A DNA stretch of 13,601 nucleotides, from the NCBI GenBank assembly GCA_004357435.1, contig SMVS01000045.1, positions 1 to 13,601 of the forward strand, in the 5' to 3' direction. Positions within the stretch are counted from its first letter, which is position 1. Every line of letters starts with the position of its first letter. The translations under genes were made by a program, and so were the position numbers. Positions 13,154 through 13,601 of this stretch are shown in pieces. A model generated the notes under the pieces. It saw only the letters and a list, made by a program, of their open reading frames with translations. It was not told the origin of the DNA and searched no databases. This DNA comes from Nitrospina sp. GTDB lineage: Bacteria; Nitrospinota; Nitrospinia; Nitrospinales; Nitrospinaceae.

Positions 13154-13601
13154 ATGAAAGCTGTCATCCTTGCCGCGGGTAAAAGCCAAAACTTAGCGCC
13201 CTTTTCCAATACCCGGCCCAGCCCCATGATGAGTGTCGCGGGGAAATATCTGTTTGATCACAACATGGATTTGCTCCGCAAATCCGGCATCAATGATATT
13301 TTTGTCGTGGTCGGTCATAAAAAAGAAAAGTTGATCGATCAGGTGAACAAGCATGTCTACAATGGGCTCAACCTGCAGTACGTCGAGCAAAAACGGAGCT
13401 TGGGGATTGGCGATGCCGTGATGCAGGTTCGCGACAAGATTTTGCCGGGCGAACATTTTCTGTTGATATACGGAGACATCGTCACCTCACAAAATATTTT
13501 CAGCAAGACTCAGCAATCGTTTCATACCTTCAAAAGTCCGGTGGCTTCCATTTGCCTGCCCCCGTCCAATGAAATGTTTGGCAACGTTTTTTTGAATGCC
13601 A
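13154..13601 (+). CDS. Sugar-1-phosphate nucleotidyltransferase-like protein with altered active site (partial)
   Basis: The first 149 codons are visible before the right edge. The start MKAVILAAGK and the central VVVGHKKEKLIDQV, YVEQKRSLGIGDAV and LLIYGDIV show the nucleotidyltransferase fold of RmlA or archaeal-type GlmU proteins. The signature aligns gaplessly with the family pattern GxGTRLxPLTxxRPKPM but reads GKSQNLAPFSNTRPSPM: Gly11 is Ser, Arg13 is Asn, and the key Lys23 is Ser. The metal-binding Asp in YGD is kept. The catalytic centre thus looks weakened or dead, as in regulatory subunits such as GMPPA or GlgD. The frame is otherwise intact, so this is not an obvious pseudogene. AGGG about ten bases upstream supports the ATG. 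The missing C-terminus may hold a beta-helix acyltransferase domain; this cannot be seen. Confidence 0.8.
   Translation, partial: MKAVILAAGKSQNLAPFSNTRPSPMMSVAGKYLFDHNMDLLRKSGINDIFVVVGHKKEKLIDQVNKHVYNGLNLQYVEQKRSLGIGDAVMQVRDKILPGEHFLLIYGDIVTSQNIFSKTQQSFHTFKSPVASICLPPSNEMFGNVFLNA

Overview
The window reads as ordinary bacterial chromosome, densely coded, with moderate GC (about half, by eye) and mostly housekeeping genes. The gene content suggests a Gram-negative bacterium: the DXP isoprenoid route (dxs, ispA), a genuine Fis homologue, an NhaD-type Na+/H+ antiporter, ComF, SmpB and MtaB. NhaD suggests a marine or saline habitat. A Nitrospinota or deltaproteobacterial-type host is my best guess, but that is inference. 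No rRNA, tRNA, CRISPR array, insertion sequence or phage gene was seen.

Layout. (1) 1-1477, minus strand: argD, followed 12 bases later by a secreted or membrane-anchored protein of unknown function that runs off the left edge. (2) 1604-2332, plus: comF, divergent from argD and convergent with nhaD (2362-3693, minus). (3) 3694-4164: a gene-poor stretch with a GC-rich hairpin, a second hairpin and, at its right end, a good sigma-70-like promoter. (4) 4200-9227, plus: a tight row ispA-dxs-hisB-hisH-eamA with gaps of 0-12 bases, probably one transcript, combining isoprenoid precursor synthesis with two histidine steps and a DMT permease. (5) 9273-11912, minus: mtaB, a SAM hydroxide adenosyltransferase (overlapping mtaB by 16 bases) and smpB, a group linked to tRNA modification, SAM turnover and ribosome rescue. 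(6) 11913-12117: a divergent promoter region. (7) 12118-13601, plus: fis, overlapping by 19 bases a GlmU uridylyltransferase domain that lacks the acetyltransferase half, then a second nucleotidyltransferase cut by the right edge.

The most interesting part is the right end. The first nucleotidyltransferase keeps every GlmU pyrophosphorylase residue I could place but stops at the domain boundary. The second aligns without gaps to the sugar-1-phosphate nucleotidyltransferase signature but has Asn and Ser where the key Arg and Lys should be. I infer a split GlmU system: an active pyrophosphorylase next to a partner whose own nucleotidyltransferase domain may be dead or regulatory, both transcribed behind fis. 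Other points worth a look are the unusual start region of ispA (TTG start, overlapping small ORF, T-run), an exact anti-Shine-Dalgarno octamer just before fis, and the low-complexity tail on DXS.
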